This document shows, piece after piece, positions 1 to 10,469 of a stretch of DNA of 64,000 nucleotides; position 1 is the stretch's first letter, and the number at the start of each line of letters is the position of its first letter. The notes beneath the pieces are model-generated. The model was given only the letters and a program-made list of their open reading frames with translations. It made no database searches and was not told the origin of the DNA. Source of the stretch: an uncultured Methanobrevibacter sp. (lineage in GTDB: Archaea; Methanobacteriota; Methanobacteria; Methanobacteriales; Methanobacteriaceae); the NCBI RefSeq assembly GCF_937881195.1, contig NZ_CALGFC010000029.1:8586-72585 (forward strand), read 5' to 3'. The position numbers and the translations under genes were made by a program.

Positions 1-2
1 CT

Positions 3-980
3 TGGCAAAAATGTATTTACCTTGCTGAAAGAGTCTGTGGAATTTGTTCTTATGAACATACACAAACATTTGCAGAAACAATAGAAAAAATTTCTGATGT
101 TAGGGCCCCTGCACGTGCTCAACTTTTGAGAGTTATTACTAATGAGTTAGATAGGATTCAAAGTCATTTTTTAGCTAATTCTACATATTTCAAGACTATA
201 GAACATGAAACTTTATTTATGTATGTTTTATCTTTGAGAGAACATGCAATGGATTCTATTGAACTTTTAACTGGTAATAGGGTTAATATGGGTTGGAATG
301 TTGTTGGTGGTGTTCGTATGGATGCAAAAAAAGTCCACCTTGATGCAATATTGGAAAATATTAGCTTAATTGAAAAAGATTTAGATAGATATACTGAAAT
401 TTTCAGTGAAGGGCCTCTTGTTGGTCTTCGTTCTAAAGATGTTGGTAAAATGACAAGAGATCAAGCTTTAAAAGGTAGGGCAGTTGGACCTATTGGAAGA
501 GCTTCTGGTTTAAAGCATGATTTAAGAGAACAACATCATACTTACAGAGATTATCTTGATTTTAAACCTGTTTGGAGAAAAGAAGGAGATAATTATGCAA
601 GGACTATGAATAGATTTACAGAAATTTCTAATTCTATTGATTTAATAAGGCAAGCAATTGATGTTTTGCCTGAAGGCGATATCAGAACTAAAGTTGAGAT
701 TGGTTCTGGATATGCTGAGTGGAGAAATGAGGCTCCAAGAGGTGAAGTTGTTTATATGATTGAAACTAATGGTAATTTAATTAAGCATATTTCTATTAGA
801 ACTCCTAGTATTATGAATATTGACTCATGTGCTAAATATATGCTTAAAGATGTTGCAACAGTTTCAGATGCTGTAGCTACTTATGCAAGTGCAGATCCTT
901 GTATTGCTTGTGCTGAAAGGGTGGCTATTATAGATGTTGATAAAGGTGAAACTTCAAAAGATTTTTATAATTTGAAGTAA
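3..980 (+). CDS. ehaO: Energy-converting hydrogenase A, [NiFe] large subunit EhaO (5' end cut by window)
   Basis: The frame is open from base 3, so the gene starts before the window and 325 residues are visible. It carries both halves of the [NiFe] ligand set. [14 protein letters not shown] lies just inside the window edge and [10 protein letters not shown] lies near the C terminus. The bimetallic site of a group 4 membrane-bound hydrogenase sits between them. In Methanobacteriales Eha uses the sodium or proton gradient to drive H2-dependent ferredoxin reduction for CO2 fixation into formyl-methanofuran. I assign Eha rather than Ehb because the next two genes are polyferredoxins with exactly six and ten [4Fe-4S] motifs, the pair that follows the large subunit in eha operons. 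The internal TTG at 126 is not the start, because conserved motif lies upstream of it. Confidence 0.9.
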   Translation, partial: WQKCIYLAERVCGICSYEHTQTFAETIEKISDVRAPARAQLLRVITNELDRIQSHFLANSTYFKTIEHETLFMYVLSLREHAMDSIELLTGNRVNMGWNVVGGVRMDAKKVHLDAILENISLIEKDLDRYTEIFSEGPLVGLRSKDVGKMTRDQALKGRAVGPIGRASGLKHDLREQHHTYRDYLDFKPVWRKEGDNYARTMNRFTEISNSIDLIRQAIDVLPEGDIRTKVEIGSGYAEWRNEAPRGEVVYMIETNGNLIKHISIRTPSIMNIDSCAKYMLKDVATVSDAVATYASADPCIACAERVAIIDVDKGETSKDFYNLK

Positions 981-1109
981 TCTATATAATTCTAAATTTA
1001 ATTGTATTTAAATATGGATTGTAAGTATAATTATATCTAATTATTAATTTGAATGTAATTAATTATTAAACTATAATTTATTATCTAATTTATTAATTAA
1101 GGGTAAAAT

Positions 1110-2138
1110 ATGTCTTCTGTAATTTGGTATTTGTATGAATTTGCTAGGAAATCTTTTTTAGAAGGGATTACTGATGCAAAATCTCAACATGATATTGTTG
1201 AAAAGCCGGATAGGTTTAGGGATTTTCCAGAAGTTCTTAAAGAATATTGTATCGGTTGTGGGGCTTGTACTCAATCTTGTCCATCTCCTCATGCTATTAA
1301 ACTTGTTAGGGATGGAGATGATCATGATGGTGAAGGTAAAGCATATCCTGTTATAAATAAAAGAGCTTGTATTAGGTGCGGATTTTGTGCAGAAGTCTGT
1401 CCAACAGAACCTAAAACATTGCTTTGTGGTGAGAATCATTTAATTAGGGAAGAATTTAATATAATTCCATCTAAAAGACAGTATACTGTAGATGATTTTT
1501 TATGTATTAAATGTAAAAAATGTATTAAATCCTGTCCTGTAGAAGGAGCAATTATTGAAAAAGATAATAAAATTATGGTGGACCAATCAAAATGTATTTC
1601 TTGTGGGAATTGCTTAGAGGCATGTCCTGTGAAAGGAGCTATGAAAGGAGTATTTATTGATAACCTTGAAGATCAAAAAGCAATAATTCGACTTGTTGTA
1701 AACACTCTTGAAGAGTTTATTGAAAGTAAAGAAGATGAACTCAATAATTTGCCTTCTGAAAAACTTCTTAAATTACAATTGCCTTTATCCGAAATTTGGG
1801 ATAAGGCATTAAATATATTGCCTGATGAAGAAGTAGCATTAGAAATAATTGAAAATGCTACTGATAGATTAAAAATTAGAATTATCACTTGGGATGAATC
1901 TAAGTGTAAAAAATGTCGTTTATGTGTTGATGAATGTCCAACAAAAGCTATTAGTTATGATTCTGAAAAGAATGAAGTTAAAAGAGACTCTGATAAATGT
2001 CTAAGATGTAGTAATTGTTATCAAACTTGTCCTTTCTCTGTTGTTAAGTATTTCATAGCAAAATTTTTACTTGATGATGTTAATGGAGAAAAAGTAATTT
2101 TAATCACATTAAAAGAATCTCAATTAGCTAATAGGTGA
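1110..2138 (+). CDS. ehaP: Polyferredoxin EhaP, six [4Fe-4S] clusters
   Basis: This 342-residue soluble iron-sulfur protein carries electrons to or from the Eha hydrogenase module. I count six CxxCxxCxxxCP motifs. They start at CIGCGAC, CIRCGFC, CIKCKKC, CISCGNC, CKKCRLC and CLRCSNC. Clusters 1-4 and 5-6 are separated by a segment of about 85 residues (roughly 195-275) that is acidic, Leu-rich and without Cys. Six clusters is the number known for EhaP. The ATG at 1110 follows AAGGGTAAAAT. The stop lies 15 bases before the next start, so the gene is co-transcribed with ehaQ. No membrane segment or signal peptide is visible. Confidence 0.9.
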   Translation: MSSVIWYLYEFARKSFLEGITDAKSQHDIVEKPDRFRDFPEVLKEYCIGCGACTQSCPSPHAIKLVRDGDDHDGEGKAYPVINKRACIRCGFCAEVCPTEPKTLLCGENHLIREEFNIIPSKRQYTVDDFLCIKCKKCIKSCPVEGAIIEKDNKIMVDQSKCISCGNCLEACPVKGAMKGVFIDNLEDQKAIIRLVVNTLEEFIESKEDELNNLPSEKLLKLQLPLSEIWDKALNILPDEEVALEIIENATDRLKIRIITWDESKCKKCRLCVDECPTKAISYDSEKNEVKRDSDKCLRCSNCYQTCPFSVVKYFIAKFLLDDVNGEKVILITLKESQLANR

Positions 2139-2153
2139 ATATTATATTAGGGG

Positions 2154-3506
2154 ATGATTATTATCGAGGTTTCTACTAAAAAATGCACTAAGCCTTTAAG
2201 GGAAGTTGAAGTCGATTATGAAATCGACAATAGTAAGTGCGAAATATGTAAAGATAAACCTTGCCTTAAAGCTTGTCCAGTTGAAGCTATTTATATCGAT
2301 TCAGATGATGACACTACTAAAATAAATGAAAAATGTTTTGGTTGTGTTTTATGTAGGGAAGCTTGTCCATATGATGCTATAAAAATGAAAACAAAGTTAG
2401 CTGATCCTATTAGTGAAAATATTCCTAATATAAATTCTAAACTTTGTAGGGCATGTGGGGCTTGTGTTTCTTCTTGTAAAACAGGAGCAATTCATTTAAC
2501 TTCTTCTGGGAGTGAAGAGGTTCATAGTGAAATTGATGAAGATAAATGTGTTAGATGTGGCTATTGTTTTAGATCTTGTCCAACAGATGCAATTAAATAT
2601 GGGGAAATACTCCCTAGAACTGTCTCTGGTGGAAGAGCAATTGTTGTAAATCAAAAAAATTGTATTGGTTGTATGACATGTACAAGAATATGTCCTTCTA
2701 GGGGAGCTATTAATGTTGGTAAAACAAGTAAATTACCTTACATTGACCCTTCCTATTGTGCAAGATGTGAGGAATGTATGGAAGTTTGCCCATCTTCAGC
2801 TATTAAATATTCTTCTCGTAAAAAAGCTTATGAATCTTTTAATAAAATTCGATCTTTAGAAATAGCTTCCAGCATTATTGATAAAGATATCAAAAAGTTA
2901 TCAAATGATATTGCAAAAGTTGATTCAATTTTATCAGATTTGGCTCATGAATCATCTGATAAAAAAGATAAAGATTTTGAAATAAATGTTACTAAATCTA
3001 TAATTAATAAAATTGAAGATATTACAGTTTCTGATATTTCTGTAGTTGATATGAATGATTTAGTCGAATATTTCCCTCCTATTCGTAAAATTAAAGTTTT
3101 TGAGGATAATTGTATTGGCTGTGGGGAATGTATTCCAATTTGTCCTGTAAATGCTATTTGGTTAGAGTTACCATCACCAATTCATATTGAAGATAACTGT
3201 GTATTTTGTGGTAAATGTGTTTCAACTTGTCCTGTAACAGCTATTGAATTAACTGAAGAATTTTTTGAAACTCGTGAAAATGATATTTATTTCATTAGAA
3301 GAAATATTGAATCTGTTAGAGATGGTGAATTTAAAATTCATAAAGATTTATGTCAAGCATGTGGAGTTTGTGTAAACCAATGCCCAGTTGATGCATTGAG
3401 TTTAGATGATGATGAAATTTCTGTTGATCAAGATTTATGTATATCTTGTAGGGAATGTGAAGCTTTATGTCCTGTTAATGCTATTAAAATTTGCTTAAAA
3501 AAATGA
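2154..3506 (+). CDS. ehaQ: Polyferredoxin EhaQ, ten [4Fe-4S] clusters
   Basis: This 450-residue polyferredoxin has ten CxxCxxCxxxC motifs (the first has CxxCxxxxC spacing), the number expected for EhaQ, partner of EhaP in the energy-converting hydrogenase A complex. Clusters 1-6 fill residues about 25-220. A helical Lys/Asp/Ser-rich linker without Cys spans about 225-315, and clusters 7-10 follow. Cluster 3 ends in CK instead of CP. The start is uncertain. The ATG at 2154 overlaps the Shine-Dalgarno-like run AGGGGATGA. The in-frame ATC at 2163 sits five bases after that run, the same layout as rrp41 in this window. The annotated ATG is kept here. The gene is 15 bases downstream of ehaP. Confidence 0.9.
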   Translation: MIIIEVSTKKCTKPLREVEVDYEIDNSKCEICKDKPCLKACPVEAIYIDSDDDTTKINEKCFGCVLCREACPYDAIKMKTKLADPISENIPNINSKLCRACGACVSSCKTGAIHLTSSGSEEVHSEIDEDKCVRCGYCFRSCPTDAIKYGEILPRTVSGGRAIVVNQKNCIGCMTCTRICPSRGAINVGKTSKLPYIDPSYCARCEECMEVCPSSAIKYSSRKKAYESFNKIRSLEIASSIIDKDIKKLSNDIAKVDSILSDLAHESSDKKDKDFEINVTKSIINKIEDITVSDISVVDMNDLVEYFPPIRKIKVFEDNCIGCGECIPICPVNAIWLELPSPIHIEDNCVFCGKCVSTCPVTAIELTEEFFETRENDIYFIRRNIESVRDGEFKIHKDLCQACGVCVNQCPVDALSLDDDEISVDQDLCISCRECEALCPVNAIKICLKK

Positions 3507-3630
3507 TAGTTAATTTTTGATTATAAAATGGTTAATTATTAACAATTATAAGTGATTATAATATGGTAATTAATTATATTATTTTATTCATCTAATTTTT
3601 TTATCATTTAACTTAAATTATTAATTAAAA

Positions 3631-3678
3631 TTTAGTCATATATTTCTAAAACTATTTAGTCATATATTTCTAAAACTA
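3631..3678 (+). repeat. Two perfect 24-bp direct repeats in the ehaQ-ehaR spacer
   Basis: The 24-base unit beginning TTTAGTCATATATTTC occurs twice head to tail, without mismatch. The rest of the 356-base spacer is AT-rich and ends in a TTA/TTC-type microsatellite (about 3755-3846) running up to the ribosome-binding site of ehaR. I see no open gene in it. Confidence 0.75.
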
Positions 3679-3754
3679 TATTAGTAAATTATTTTTAATG
3701 GCTTAATAATTTTTAAAGTATCAATTTATTATAGAATTTTTTATTATTCTCATG

Positions 3755-3846
3755 TCATTATTATTCTTATTATCATAATTTTTATTATTATTCTTACTAT
3801 TATTATTCTTATTATCATTATTATTATTATTATTATTATTATTTTT
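3755..3846 (+). repeat. TTA-rich microsatellite before ehaR
   Basis: This is an imperfect run of TTA and TTC triplets that ends with eight or more uninterrupted TTA units. It lies immediately upstream of the GGAGG ribosome-binding site of ehaR. Such a run could vary in copy number by slippage and so change promoter or leader spacing. Confidence 0.7.
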
Positions 3847-3862
3847 AAATGGAGGAAATTTT

Positions 3863-4927
3863 TTGAAAAGATTATTTGTAACTGACTGTGAAGGCCCATT
3901 ATCTTTGAATGATAATGCATATGAACTTGCAAAAGAATTTATTCCTTCTGGGGACGATTTTTTTAGGATTATTAGTTTATTTGATGATTATTTAGTCGAT
4001 GTAGTTAAAAAAGAAGGTTATAACTCTGGAAATACTCTTAAACTTATTATACCATTTTTTAAAGCTTACAATATATCTAATAAGGATATTATTAATTTTT
4101 CTAAAGAACATATTTTTTTAGTTCAAAATGCAGAAAAAACAATCAAATTAGCTATAAATACTATGGACTCTTTTATTGTAAGTACTAGTTATGGTCAATA
4201 TATTGAAGCTATATCTGATTATCTTGATTTTCCTTTTGAAAATACATACTTTACAAAATTAAATAATTTAGATGATTATGAGATATCTAATGAAGAAAGA
4301 GAAAAATTATTTAAATTTAAAGAAGATATTGTTAAAATTGCTAAAAAAGAGTCTAAAACTGGTGAATTAGATACTGAAACTTTAAATAAAATATTTTTTG
4401 AAGAAATTCCTATGATGGATATATTTAATATAATAAAAGATATTAAATGTATTGGCGGAATTGGTAAAAAAAATGCTATTGAAGACATAATGTCTAAATT
4501 GGAACTTAATAAAGCTAGTATAATGTATGTAGGGGATAGTCATACCGATGTTGAACCTTTAAATTTTGCAAAAGAAAACGGAGGGATTGCTGTTTCTTTT
4601 AATGGTAATGAAGTAGCTATAAGAGAAGCAGATATAGCTATAATTTCAGATAATACTATTCCTACTTCTTTTTTGATAGATCTTCATAGTAAATTCAATA
4701 GGGAATATGTTTTTGAATTTGTTAAATCTTATTCTACTGATACTAAAAGGGCTTTTGAAAGTTTCAGAATCGGGTTTGCTCTTATAGAGGAGTTTAATGA
4801 AATATTTAAGAATAAAGATTTGCCGATAATTGAGATTGTTAAAGAAGATAATATTGATATGCTTGTTTCTGAAAGTTTAAAAATGAGAAAAAAACTCAGA
4901 GGAAAAGATATTGGTTCTTTAGGATAA
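3863..4927 (+). CDS. ehaR: HAD-superfamily protein, energy-converting hydrogenase A subunit R
   Basis: This 354-residue soluble protein has HAD phosphatase-type motifs. The N-terminal DCEGPLSLND (residues 8-17) matches motif I. A Thr/Ser pair in SFIVSTSYGQ, a Lys in GIGKKNAIED and YVGDSHTDVEPL (the motif IV acidic pair) follow. In Methanobacteriales a HAD-like protein (COG4030 type) follows the Eha polyferredoxins and is named EhaR. Whether it acts as a phosphatase or is a structural or assembly factor is not shown here. The start is TTG at 3863, seven bases after GGAGG. No ATG near the start would keep the DCEGP motif. Subunit naming rests on gene order and family memory, not on alignment. 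Confidence 0.78.
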   Translation: MKRLFVTDCEGPLSLNDNAYELAKEFIPSGDDFFRIISLFDDYLVDVVKKEGYNSGNTLKLIIPFFKAYNISNKDIINFSKEHIFLVQNAEKTIKLAINTMDSFIVSTSYGQYIEAISDYLDFPFENTYFTKLNNLDDYEISNEEREKLFKFKEDIVKIAKKESKTGELDTETLNKIFFEEIPMMDIFNIIKDIKCIGGIGKKNAIEDIMSKLELNKASIMYVGDSHTDVEPLNFAKENGGIAVSFNGNEVAIREADIAIISDNTIPTSFLIDLHSKFNREYVFEFVKSYSTDTKRAFESFRIGFALIEEFNEIFKNKDLPIIEIVKEDNIDMLVSESLKMRKKLRGKDIGSLG

Positions 4928-5261
4928 TTTGATAATTTTTAATAAATTTTTAATATATTTTATCTTTTTTTTATTTTATTCATTATCAATTATCTTATAA
5001 TATAATAATAAATTTTTTACAGTCTTTTTTATAATCATACTTTCATTTTAAACTATAGATCCTTTTTTTAATTATATTCTCTTTTTTTAATTATATCTCT
5101 TTTTTATAATTATATTTCCTTTTTTTTTTAATTATATTTCCTTTTTATTATTACTTCTTAATTTTTTTTATTTTATAATATATATTATAGTAAATTTTAT
5201 AATTTATAATATTAATATAATAATATTGTTTATAATTTATATAGTAATAATAAGGTGTTTT
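4928..5261. other. Spacer ehaR-ftr, no gene seen
   Basis: The spacer is AT-rich with several oligo-T runs after ehaR (about 4960-5130, for example TTTTTTTATT). These could end the eha transcript, as archaeal termination mainly uses T-tracts. An AT-rich TATA-like area lies at about 5165-5220 before ftr. I see no coding potential. Confidence 0.5.
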
Positions 5262-6164
5262 ATGATAAACGAAAATCTAATTGAAGATACTTTTGCAGAA
5301 TGCTTTTCTGGAAAATATATTAGGGCATTAATAACTGCTGATGATAAAGATACTCTAAAACAAGCTGCTTATGATTCTACTTCAACTCCTAGTGCAGTTA
5401 TTGGGCGAATTGAAGGAGGAGTGGAATGTTTTGTTGATAAAGATGAAACTCCTGATGGTCGTATTGGTGCAATTGTACAATATTGGTTTGGCCTTGATGA
5501 TATGGAAAAATATGAATTAGAATTATCTTATAGAATTCGTCAAGATGTTTTGGTTAAACCTTTTACGAAAATGTTCAATTATACTAAAATAGCTGATGGA
5601 AAAGGGTCTATTAACATGATGAAACAAGTTGGACATTGTGGTGATGGATATGAATGGATTGAAAATGTCTACAATCGTGAAATGATAAATGTTCCTATTG
5701 CAGTTCCTGACTTTCAAATAGAAAATGAATTATATTATGGTGAGGGAATAATGGGTGCTAATTTTTGGTATATGTGTAAAACTAAAGAAGCAGTTCTTGA
5801 AGCAGGGAAATTAGCTATAGATGCAATAATGGATGTTGAAGGTGCAATAGCTCCTTTTGGGATATGTTCTGCTGCTTCTAAGGTTGAAACAAACTATCCT
5901 TGGATTGGACCTACTACAAACCATCCTTATTGTCCATCATTGAAGAAAGATATTAAAAATTTATCTAAGGTCCCTGATGAAGTTAATTATATTCCTGAAA
6001 TTGTTATTAATGGAATTAATATGGATACTGCGAAATTAGCTATGAAAAAATCTATTGGGGCTGTTTTAGAGAGTGAATATGCAGATGATATTGTTAAAAT
6101 ATCTGCTGGGAACTTTAATGGTGAACTTGGAGAGTATAATATTAATTTATTAGATCTTTTATAA
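5262..6164 (+). CDS. ftr: Formylmethanofuran:tetrahydromethanopterin formyltransferase Ftr
   Basis: Ftr moves the formyl group from formyl-methanofuran to tetrahydromethanopterin, the second step of CO2 reduction to methane. From ATG 5262 the protein has 300 residues, close to the usual length of about 297. It begins [17 protein letters not shown] and contains the family block [18 protein letters not shown] and the [20 protein letters not shown] segment, which I recognise as Ftr. The ATG at 5262 is preferred over an upstream TTG (5226) because AAGGTG ends four bases before it. The gene is downstream of the eha operon, so hydrogenase-driven ferredoxin reduction and the use of formyl-methanofuran are encoded together. 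Confidence 0.93.
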   Translation: MINENLIEDTFAECFSGKYIRALITADDKDTLKQAAYDSTSTPSAVIGRIEGGVECFVDKDETPDGRIGAIVQYWFGLDDMEKYELELSYRIRQDVLVKPFTKMFNYTKIADGKGSINMMKQVGHCGDGYEWIENVYNREMINVPIAVPDFQIENELYYGEGIMGANFWYMCKTKEAVLEAGKLAIDAIMDVEGAIAPFGICSAASKVETNYPWIGPTTNHPYCPSLKKDIKNLSKVPDEVNYIPEIVINGINMDTAKLAMKKSIGAVLESEYADDIVKISAGNFNGELGEYNINLLDLL

Positions 6165-6333
6165 ATAAATCATTTAGTATTTTTTTATAAAATGAATCTT
6201 TTATTAAATCTTTTATAAAATGATTTTTTATAAATTTTAGTATTATATTCTTTTATTTATTATCATATCCTACTATTTTATTTAAAATTTAATTATTTAA
6301 GTTATTAATTATTAGATTGGTTAATTAGTAAAT

Positions 6334-6510
6334 TTTTATCTTATTAAAGGGTATTAATGAATATTTATCTTACTAGGGGGTATTAATAAATTTTTATCTT
6401 ACTAGGGGGTATTAATAAATTTTTATCTTACTAGGAGTGTATTAATAAATTTTTATCTTACTAGGAGTGTATTAATAAATTTTTATCTCATTAAAATTGT
6501 ATTATTAAAT
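6334..6510 (+). repeat. Six-copy 29/30-bp tandem repeat upstream of the PfkB kinase gene
   Basis: Units begin TTTTATCTTACTAGG and end ATTAATAAAT. The first three copies are 29 bases and the last three 30. The inner copies are nearly identical and the end copies degenerate. There are no spacers between units, so this is not a CRISPR array. The GC-richer core CTAGGGGGT or CTAGGAGTGT stands out in otherwise AT-only DNA. The array fills much of the 408-base gap between ftr and the kinase gene. Confidence 0.85.
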
Positions 6511-6572
6511 TTATGTATTATTAAATTATTTTTCATGTCTATAAAATAATCTAAAATATTAGGGAGTAAAAT

Positions 6573-7568
6573 ATGAGTATTATAAATAATAATATTCCTG
6601 TTGATGTAATTGGTTTTGGTGCTTTAAATCTTGACAAAATGTATTATGTTAATGAAATTGCTTGTCAAGACCAAGAAAGTTATATTAAAGATTTAGATTC
6701 CAATCCTGGAGGATCAGCAGCTAATACTATTATGGGTCTTTCTCGTTTAGGATTAAACACATCTTACATTGGTAAAATAGCTGATGATGAGGAAGGAGAA
6801 TGTATTGAATTAAAACTAATCTCTGAGGGAGTATTTGTTAATAATTTAATCATGTCTGAAAAAGGTAATTCTGGGAAAGTTCTTGGATTTATTGATGAGA
6901 ATGGTGAACGTGCATTATATGTTGATTCAGGAGTTAATGATGAAATATCTATTGATGAAATTAATCTTAAAAATATCCAAAATACAAAAATAATTCATTA
7001 TTCTTCTTTTTTAGGAGATTCATTTAATACTCAATTGGAACTATTGGATTATATTCCAGATTCTGTTATATTGAGTTTAGATCCAGGAATGTTCTATGCC
7101 AAAAAAGAGATTAAAGATATAAAAAAACTTTTAGATAGGACAAATATTCTCCTTATTAATGAAAATGAGCTTAAATTACTATTTGAAAATTATTATTCTG
7201 AAGTTGATGGTTTAATAGATTCTGATGAAGGTTTATCATTTAGGGATATTGCTATTCATGTCCTTGACGATGGAATTGACACAGTTGTTGTTAAAAGAGG
7301 ATCAAAAAGTGTTTATGCCATTAATAATAAAGATGAGGAGGTTAAAGTTCCAGTTTTCAATGTTGATGTTGTAGATACAACTGCTGCTGGGGACTCATTT
7401 AATGTAGGATTTTTATATTCTTATTTAAAAGGATATTCTCTTGAAAAATCTTGTTTAATTGGAAATTGGGTTGCTTCAAAATGTGTTGAAAATATTTGTA
7501 CTATTGGTCTTCCAAATAAAACTCAATTAGAAAATTTTGAAAATAATATAGATGATACTAATCATTAA
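6573..7568 (+). CDS. PfkB-family carbohydrate/nucleoside kinase
   Basis: This 331-residue ribokinase-superfamily protein is predicted to phosphorylate a sugar or nucleoside with ATP in the cytoplasm. The PfkB N-terminal signature is NPGGSAANTIMGLSRLG (about residues 46-62). The C-terminal anion-hole and catalytic-base signature is DTTAAGDSFNVGF (about 267-279), with Asp of GD as the base. The substrate cannot be read from sequence; archaeal relatives include ribokinase-, fructokinase- and nucleoside-kinase-like enzymes. ATG 6573 follows GGGAGTAAAAT, a good ribosome-binding site. The gene stands alone between a tandem-repeat array and a hairpin terminator. Confidence 0.85.
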   Translation: MSIINNNIPVDVIGFGALNLDKMYYVNEIACQDQESYIKDLDSNPGGSAANTIMGLSRLGLNTSYIGKIADDEEGECIELKLISEGVFVNNLIMSEKGNSGKVLGFIDENGERALYVDSGVNDEISIDEINLKNIQNTKIIHYSSFLGDSFNTQLELLDYIPDSVILSLDPGMFYAKKEIKDIKKLLDRTNILLINENELKLLFENYYSEVDGLIDSDEGLSFRDIAIHVLDDGIDTVVVKRGSKSVYAINNKDEEVKVPVFNVDVVDTTAAGDSFNVGFLYSYLKGYSLEKSCLIGNWVASKCVENICTIGLPNKTQLENFENNIDDTNH

Positions 7569-7595
7569 ATAATTTTCTATTATTATTTTTTATTC

Positions 7596-7616
7596 CATGA
7601 ATTTTTCATGTTTTTT
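7596..7616 (+). terminator. Hairpin plus T6 after the PfkB kinase gene
   Basis: CATGAA, a three-base loop and TTCATG form a perfect 6-bp stem followed directly by six T. It lies 28 bases after the kinase stop. The T-run fits archaeal termination. Confidence 0.6.
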
Positions 7617-8381
7617 GTATAATTTCTTGTTTTAGGGTTTACAATTTATACGAATCCTAATTATTAATGTAAAAGTAATTATTTTTATTATTACTGGCTT
7701 ATTTATCATTATTTTTTCAAAATGTTTATATTATAAAAAGTGTAATATAAAAAAAGTAGATTAAAATAATAAAAATTATATTATATTTAGCATATTAAGT
7801 TTTATATTAATATCTTCTTAATATTTCTTGAAATTTTGATTAATATTTGAATATTTTAAGTTTAATATTTGAATGAAATTTTATTATATAATAAATTTAA
7901 TAATTATATTACTTTTAATTTAATAATATTTTTAATTTAATAAGTGTATTATTTTTAATTTAATAATATTTCTTAATTTAATAATATTTCTTAATTTAAT
8001 AATTATTATTTTTAAATTATTTTTATGTTTTAATCCATTTTTTCGCATGCTATAATTAAAATATTATTGATGTTTTATTTTAGCTATTCGGATGTTTTAA
8101 TATTTTAATTAATATTTTATTTAATTAATATTTCATTTAATTAATATTTATTTAATTACAATCTAATTATTGATTAAATTTATATTTTAGTGTTTGAGTT
8201 TGTTTAGTTTTTATATGTATGTTCATTCCTAACTTTAAATAATAAATTAAAATATTGTATATTAAATTAATTAAAGATTATTCGATTGATAAATTTATGT
8301 TGTATCTATATTAGAGGTTTTAATTAGATTTTTTATCTATATCGAAGATTAATCTGTAGTTTAAAAGTACAAGGTGATAGA
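7617..8381. other. 765-base AT-rich spacer, no gene seen
   Basis: Several near-repeats of the type TTTTTAATTTAATAATATTT occur at about 7905-8000, and ATTTAATTAATATTT-type repeats at about 8105-8150. No frame in either strand looks protein-like. The last 40 bases carry AAGGTGATAG, the ribosome-binding site of the next gene. Confidence 0.5.
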
Positions 8382-10469
8382 ATGCATGGAGTATTTAATG
8401 CTAAATCAATTGCAGTAATAGGTGCAACAGATAAAAAAGGTAAAATTGGTAATGATATAATAAAATCACTATTAAAGTGTTATGAAGGTAAAATAATTCC
8501 TGTAAATGTTAAGGGTGGAGAAATTTTAGGACTAACAGTATATAAATCATTAGAAGAATATGGTCCTGTTGATTTAGTTGTAATTGCTATACCTGCTGTA
8601 CATATAATTAATGCTGTTGAAAATTGTGGTGAACTTGGAATAAAAAATATAATAGTTATATCTGCAGGATTTAAAGAAATTAGCGAAGATGGAGCTAAAC
8701 TAGAAAATGAACTTATAGGAATATGTAATAAATATGACATTAAATTAGTAGGTCCAAATTGTTTAGGAGTTATAGATACTTATAATGATATGAATGCATC
8801 ATTCTCTGCTGACATGGCTCTTAAGGGTAAAATTTCCTTCATGTCTCAATCTGGAGCTATAATGTCTGCTATTTTGGATTATGCAGATAAAAAAAATATC
8901 GGATTTTCTAGAATTGTAAGTCTTGGAAATAAAGCAATTATTAATGAAAAGGATTGTATTGAAAATTTTGTTGAGGATGTTAATACTGAGGTTATAATAG
9001 GATATCTTGAGGGAATTGTGGATGGTCCAAATTTTATAACTGCATGTAGAGAAGCTAGTAAAAAGAAACCTATTCTTATTATCAAATCAGGAAGAACCTC
9101 TAAAGGTTCAGAAGCGGTTTCATCTCACACAGGTACAATAGCAGGGTCAGATTCAGCTTATGAAGCTGCATTTTCCCAAGCAGGAGTTTTAAGAATTGAT
9201 TCTCTTGCTGAAATGATGGATTATAGTACTGCTTTTGCTTTATCACCATTACCTAAAGGTAATAAAATAGTTATAATCACAAATGCTGGTGGTCCAGGTA
9301 TTATGGTCACTGATGAAATAATAAGGCAGGGAATGGAACTTGCTGAAATTTCAGAAGATACTAAAAATAGATTAAAAGAAGGTTTAGCTCCTACTGCTAG
9401 TGTTAAAAATCCTGTTGATATTTTAGGTGATGCAAGCCCTGAAACATATAAATTTGCTCTTGATGTGGTTTTAGATGATCCTAATGTTGATGGTGTGATC
9501 TTTTTAGTGACTCCTCAATCTGTAACTGATGGTGAAGGTACAGCTAGAGTAGCTATTGATGCTGTTAAGAAAACAGACAAACCAATTTTATGTAGTTTCT
9601 TTGGAGGAACTGAGTTTGAAAAAGCTGAGAAAATACTTTCAAAGGAAGGTATTCCTAATTATTTATATCCTAGGATGGCTGTTAATAGTATGAAAGCATT
9701 ATATAGATATAGTAAAATAAAAGATATGGAATATCAGGAACCTCCTAAATTTGATGTTGATAAAAAATTAGTTGAAGAGATTATTAAAAATGCCTATGAT
9801 AATGGTGATTTATCTTTAGGATTGGAATCTTTTGATATTTTAAAAGCTTATGGAATACCTGCTGTAGGTACAGCTATTACAACTAAACTTGAGGATACTG
9901 TGGCTGCTGCTGAAGAAATTGGATATCCTCTTGTTATGAAAATCATTTCTCCTCAGATTTCTCATAAATCAGATGTTGGTGGAATAAAGCTTAATTTAAA
10001 TAATAAAGAGGAAGTTGAAGAAGCTTATAATGATATGATGGAAAATATTCCATTAATAGAACCTGATGCTGATTTAGAAGGGGTTCAATTACAAAAAATG
10101 TTATCTGGTGGTAAGGAAGTTATTGTCGGAATGGTTAAAGATCCAACATTTGGTCCAATGATCATGTTTGGGCTTGGTGGTATATATGTTGAAATATTAA
10201 AAGATGTTAAATTTGCAATTGCACCAGTAAATCATGAAGAAGCTTATTCTATGGTAAAAAATATTAAAACACATAAACTTTTAGAGGGAGCTCGTGGTGA
10301 AAATCCAGCGGATATTGATTCAATTACTGAAGTAATCTTAAGGATTTCTCAACTTGTAACTGATTTCCCTGAAATTAATGAATTTGAGATTAATCCTCTA
10401 ATTGTTTTTGATGAAGGTGAAGGTGCATTAGCTGTTGATATGAGGTTAGTATTAAAAGAAAATAATTAG
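8382..10469 (+). CDS. ADP-forming acyl-CoA (acetyl-CoA) synthetase, fused alpha-beta subunits
   Basis: This 695-residue enzyme of the NDP-forming acyl-CoA synthetase family interconverts acyl-CoA + ADP + Pi and acid + ATP + CoA. Order of domains: CoA-binding Rossmann domain (about 1-130; [17 protein letters not shown] near the start), ligase-CoA domains (about 140-450) with the phosphohistidine loop [11 protein letters not shown] (His about 249), then an ATP-grasp domain (about 480-695). The ATP-grasp domain contains [21 protein letters not shown] and NPLIVFDEG. In some archaea alpha and beta are separate genes; here they are fused. ATG 8382 follows AAGGTGATAGA. In a methanogen it could use acetyl-CoA or 2-oxoacid-derived acyl-CoAs to make ATP, but substrate is inference. 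Confidence 0.9.
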   Translation: MHGVFNAKSIAVIGATDKKGKIGNDIIKSLLKCYEGKIIPVNVKGGEILGLTVYKSLEEYGPVDLVVIAIPAVHIINAVENCGELGIKNIIVISAGFKEISEDGAKLENELIGICNKYDIKLVGPNCLGVIDTYNDMNASFSADMALKGKISFMSQSGAIMSAILDYADKKNIGFSRIVSLGNKAIINEKDCIENFVEDVNTEVIIGYLEGIVDGPNFITACREASKKKPILIIKSGRTSKGSEAVSSHTGTIAGSDSAYEAAFSQAGVLRIDSLAEMMDYSTAFALSPLPKGNKIVIITNAGGPGIMVTDEIIRQGMELAEISEDTKNRLKEGLAPTASVKNPVDILGDASPETYKFALDVVLDDPNVDGVIFLVTPQSVTDGEGTARVAIDAVKKTDKPILCSFFGGTEFEKAEKILSKEGIPNYLYPRMAVNSMKALYRYSKIKDMEYQEPPKFDVDKKLVEEIIKNAYDNGDLSLGLESFDILKAYGIPAVGTAITTKLEDTVAAAEEIGYPLVMKIISPQISHKSDVGGIKLNLNNKEEVEEAYNDMMENIPLIEPDADLEGVQLQKMLSGGKEVIVGMVKDPTFGPMIMFGLGGIYVEILKDVKFAIAPVNHEEAYSMVKNIKTHKLLEGARGENPADIDSITEVILRISQLVTDFPEINEFEINPLIVFDEGEGALAVDMRLVLKENN

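Noticed and set aside
6334..6510. CRISPR array
   Set aside because: Units are contiguous with no unique spacers, and no cas genes are nearby.
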